From: Heliocidaris erythrogramma
Lineage: Eukaryota > Echinodermata > Echinoidea > Camarodonta > Echinometridae
Length of the DNA: 64,000 nucleotides
Direction: 5' to 3'
Assembly: GCA_025617745.1 (NCBI GenBank)
Contig: CM046853.1
Coordinates: forward strand, 10,804,974 to 10,868,973
The notes below the pieces were generated by a model, which saw only the letters and a program-made list of their open reading frames with translations, did not search any database and was not told where the DNA came from. Shown here one piece after another: positions 61,537 to 64,000 of the stretch. Position 1 is the first letter of the stretch, and each line of letters opens with the position of its first letter. The position numbers and the translations under genes were made by a program.

Positions 61537-63497
61537 TCCCCGGCAGTATGCCGGAGGATACTTTGGATTCAGCAGCGTTTCGCCGCCGCCGCGTCACATT
61601 CTTGTGTGCGCTCTAGCGGTCACATTTCTCGACGAATTTTTTTCAGACTTCCTGTGGACGTGTATCTTGGTAAAATCTGGACCCCTATAGTTTCTGGTGA
61701 TGCTGCCCCCAGTGTTCCGTCTTTTATAGGGTAAAAGGCCATATTTTTTGGGATAGTTTGTGTGCGCTCTAGCGGTCACATTTCTCAACGGATTTTGTTC
61801 AAATTTTGTATGAAGGTGTCTCTTGGTAAAATCTGGAACCCTATAGATTTTGGTGATGCTGCCCCCAGTGTTCCGTCTTTTATAGGGTCAAAGGTCATAT
61901 TTTGATAGATGTCTTGTGTGTACTCTTGTGTGCGCTCTGGCGGTCACATTTCTCAACGGATTTCGTTCAAATTTTGCATGAAGGTGTCTCTTGGTGTAAT
62001 TTAAAAACCTATAGTGTTTGGTGATGCTGCCACCAGTGTTCCGTCTTTTATAGGGTCAAAGGTCATACTTCAGGGCATGGCGTGATTGCACTCTGCAGGC
62101 CACATTTCTCAACGGATTTTGTTCAAATTTTGTATGGAGATGTATCTTGGTATAATGTACACATGTTTAATTTTTGGTGATGCTGCCCTCATTGTTCCGT
62201 CCTTTATAGGGTCAAAGGTCATTTTTCCATTTCTTGCACTCTTACTTCTGCATTTCTCGACGGATTTCGTTCAAATTTTGCATGAAGGTGTCCCTTGGTG
62301 TAATCTAAAAATCTGTACTTTTTGGTGATGCTGCCACCAGTGTCCCGTCTTTTATAGGGTCAAAGGTCATACTTCAAGGGATGGCATGAGTTCACTCTGC
62401 AGGCCACATTTCTTGATGGATTTCTTTCAAATTTTGTATGGAGATGTATCTTGGTATAATCTATACATCTTTACTGTTTGGTGGTGCTGCCCTCATTGTT
62501 CCGTCCTTTATAGGGTCAAAGCTCATTTGTCCCTTTTGTGCACTCTTACTTCTGCATTTCTTGACGGATTTCATTCAAATTTTGTATGGAGATGTATCTT
62601 GGTATAATCTACACATATTTAATTTTTGGTGATGCTGCCCTCATTGTTCCGTCCTTTATAGGGTCAAAGGTCATTTTTCCATTTCTTGCACTCTTACTTC
62701 TGCATTTCTTGACGGATTTCGTTCAAATTTCGCATGAAGGTGTTTCTTGGTGTAATCTAAAAACCTATAGTTTTTGGTGATACTGCCACCAGTGTTCCGT
62801 CTTTTATAGGGTCAAAGGTCATACTTCAGGGAATGGCGTGAGTGCACTCTGCAGGCCACATTTCTTGATGGATTTCTTTCAAATTCTGTATGGAGATGTA
62901 TCTTGGTATAATCTACACATCTTTCTGTTTGGTGATGCTGCCCTCATTGTTCCGTCCTTTATAGGGTCAAAGCTCATTTGTCCCTTTTGTGCACTCTTAC
63001 TTCTGCATTTCTTGACGGATTTCATTCAAATTTTGTATGGAGATGTATCTTGGTATAATCTACACATATTTAATTTTTGGTGATGCTGCCCTCATTGTTC
63101 CGTCCTTTATAGGGTCAAAGGTCATTTTCCATTTCTTGCACTCTTACTTCTGCATTTCTTGACGGATTTCGTTCAAATTTTGCATGAAGGTGTCTCTTGG
63201 TGTAATCTAAAAACCTATAGATTTTGGTGATGCTGCCACCAGTGTTCCGTCTTTTATAGGGTCAAAGGTCATACTTCAGGGCATGGTGTGAGTGCACTCT
63301 GCAGGCCACATTTCTTGATGGATTTCTTTCAAATTTTGTATGGAGATGTGTCTTAGTGAAACCTACACATCTAATTTCTACACCATCCTTTTGTTTGAGG
63401 GAGGGGATGGGGGAGGGTCTTTGTCCCTCCTTCAAATCGCTGCCAGTGCCGGGGGATACATTTAGCATTGCGCGGCCCCAGCAATGCACATTTCTAG
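61537..63497 (+). mobile_element. Non-autonomous Helitron in intron 10
   Basis: Inserted between A (61536) and T (63498), starting TCCCCGGCAGTATGCCGG and ending with a 7-bp hairpin (GCATTGC at 63465-63471, GCAATGC at 63481-63487) and then CTAG at 63494-63497. These are the diagnostic Helitron ends (5'-TC, 3' hairpin then CTRR, A|T target). TGCCGGGG near 63450 mirrors the 5' end. No Rep/helicase is encoded; almost the whole body is tandem repeat. Confidence 0.85.
61600..63360 (+). repeat. Tandem array of about eleven 148-168-bp units with trimeric higher-order structure
   Basis: The marker TTTTATAGGGTCAAAGG, in variant form, recurs with its GGGT at 61729, 61885, 62053, 62209, 62357, 62513, 62661, 62809, 62964, 63112 and 63259. 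Spacings are mostly 148 or about 156. From 62209 on, three-unit blocks of about 451-452 bases repeat (62209, 62661, 63112). The short open frames are by-products of the repeats. Confidence 0.88.
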
Positions 63498-63552
63498 TTG
63501 TTTGAATGACTTAGTCTATGGTTATCTCTAATTTTATTTGTTATATTTACAG

Positions 63553-63648
63553 CGATGTGCAACCCTCCTTGTCAGAATAATGGACGATGTATACACCCAG
63601 GAAGATGTGTGTGTCCTAAGGGATATACTGGTCCCGCCTGCAGTAAAC
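63553..63648 (+). CDS. Exon 11: EGF-like repeat 3
   Basis: 96 bases, phase 1 on both sides, acceptor ATTTACAG, donor AAAC|GTACGC. It encodes MCNPPCQNNGRCIHPG then RCVCPKGYTGPAC, six cysteines in the same spacing as repeats 1 and 2. It is the last exon in the window. Its phase-1 end means the reading frame must continue beyond the right edge, probably with more EGF repeats. Confidence 0.92.
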
Positions 63649-64000
63649 GTACGCTTTCTATTATCTCCTTTTAACTTAAATTATTATTCAACTTCGCTTC
63701 CTTATGCCATCATATATATCTCACTTGAGAAAAAGTTGCAACTAAATAAGTACGTTCAATTATACATCTTTTATCACGTGCACTATAATAATAACTTCCT
63801 TTTTCTGGCACAGTGATAAATTGTAATATATGCTGAATTAGCTAATGCATTTAGTTTTCTTATATATTTAAAGAGCTTGCCTAAATATTTGTAATGAAAT
63901 TAAGTATACACCGGGATGATGTAGACTATATTGACTACCAACAAAAATGCCTATCGTCACCTTGAATATCTTTGGGCCTTGGACAATTTGTTTGATAACG
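63649..64000 (+). other. Start of intron 11
   Basis: Begins with a GTACGC donor; AT-rich, no further exon or repeat recognised before the window ends. Confidence 0.7.

Noticed and set aside
62086-63083. Recurring frames with LLLLHFLTDF and similar peptides
   Set aside because: They repeat only because the Helitron tandem units repeat; the 148-base spacing breaks the frame between units.

Overview
The window is AT-rich animal genomic DNA: spliced genes with GT-AG introns, long introns, and many SINEs, foldback elements, Helitron-like elements and simple repeats. The tRNA-derived SINE family, the TTAA foldback elements and the extracellular-matrix gene style suggest a marine deuterostome, most likely an echinoderm such as a sea urchin. 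That assignment is inference; no species-diagnostic gene is present.

One multi-exon gene on the + strand spans nearly the whole window. I can join eleven coding exons by splice sites and reading phase: 4025-4616, 51124-51273, 55433-55954, 56199-56273, 56830-57087, 57436-58126, 58568-58732, 59187-59351, 59762-59857, 61097-61189 and 63553-63648. The gene runs off the right edge. The predicted secreted protein (about 967 residues so far) has a signal peptide, an NtA/NTR-like domain, a thrombospondin type-1 repeat (TSP1), a collagen V/XI-like TSPN (laminin-G fold) domain, a Ser/Thr/Pro-rich mucin-like stretch, two more TSP1 repeats and at least three short EGF-like repeats. I do not recognise a named orthologue. 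The TSPN exon carries an apparent one-base insertion in a G5 run (55480-55484) that breaks the frame as given.

Layout: 1-3.2 kb is non-genic with strong inverted repeats. 3.2-4.0 kb is the probable promoter/5' UTR zone. 4.0-4.6 kb is exon 1. 4.6-51.1 kb is a 46.5-kb first intron filled with transposon debris: SINEs at 6.3-7.1 and 12.8 kb; a head-to-tail Helitron-like array at 9.6-13.25 kb; foldback elements at 16.4, 30.6 and 44.9 kb; a 2.2-kb TA-flanked TIR element at 36.3-38.5 kb; a TIR element with an internal minisatellite at 40.9-42.0 kb; and a 72-bp polypyrimidine minisatellite at 34.4-34.8 kb. A possible antisense claudin/PMP22-like exon lies at 46.2-46.4 kb. 51.1-63.65 kb holds exons 2-11, whose introns carry a foldback element (54.7 kb), a SINE (59.9 kb), a TTAA foldback (60.3-60.9 kb) and a textbook Helitron with a higher-order tandem array (61.5-63.5 kb).

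Nothing prokaryotic (operon, CRISPR, insertion sequence) is present, and I see no complete transposase or reverse transcriptase. Most open frames elsewhere are short or low-complexity.
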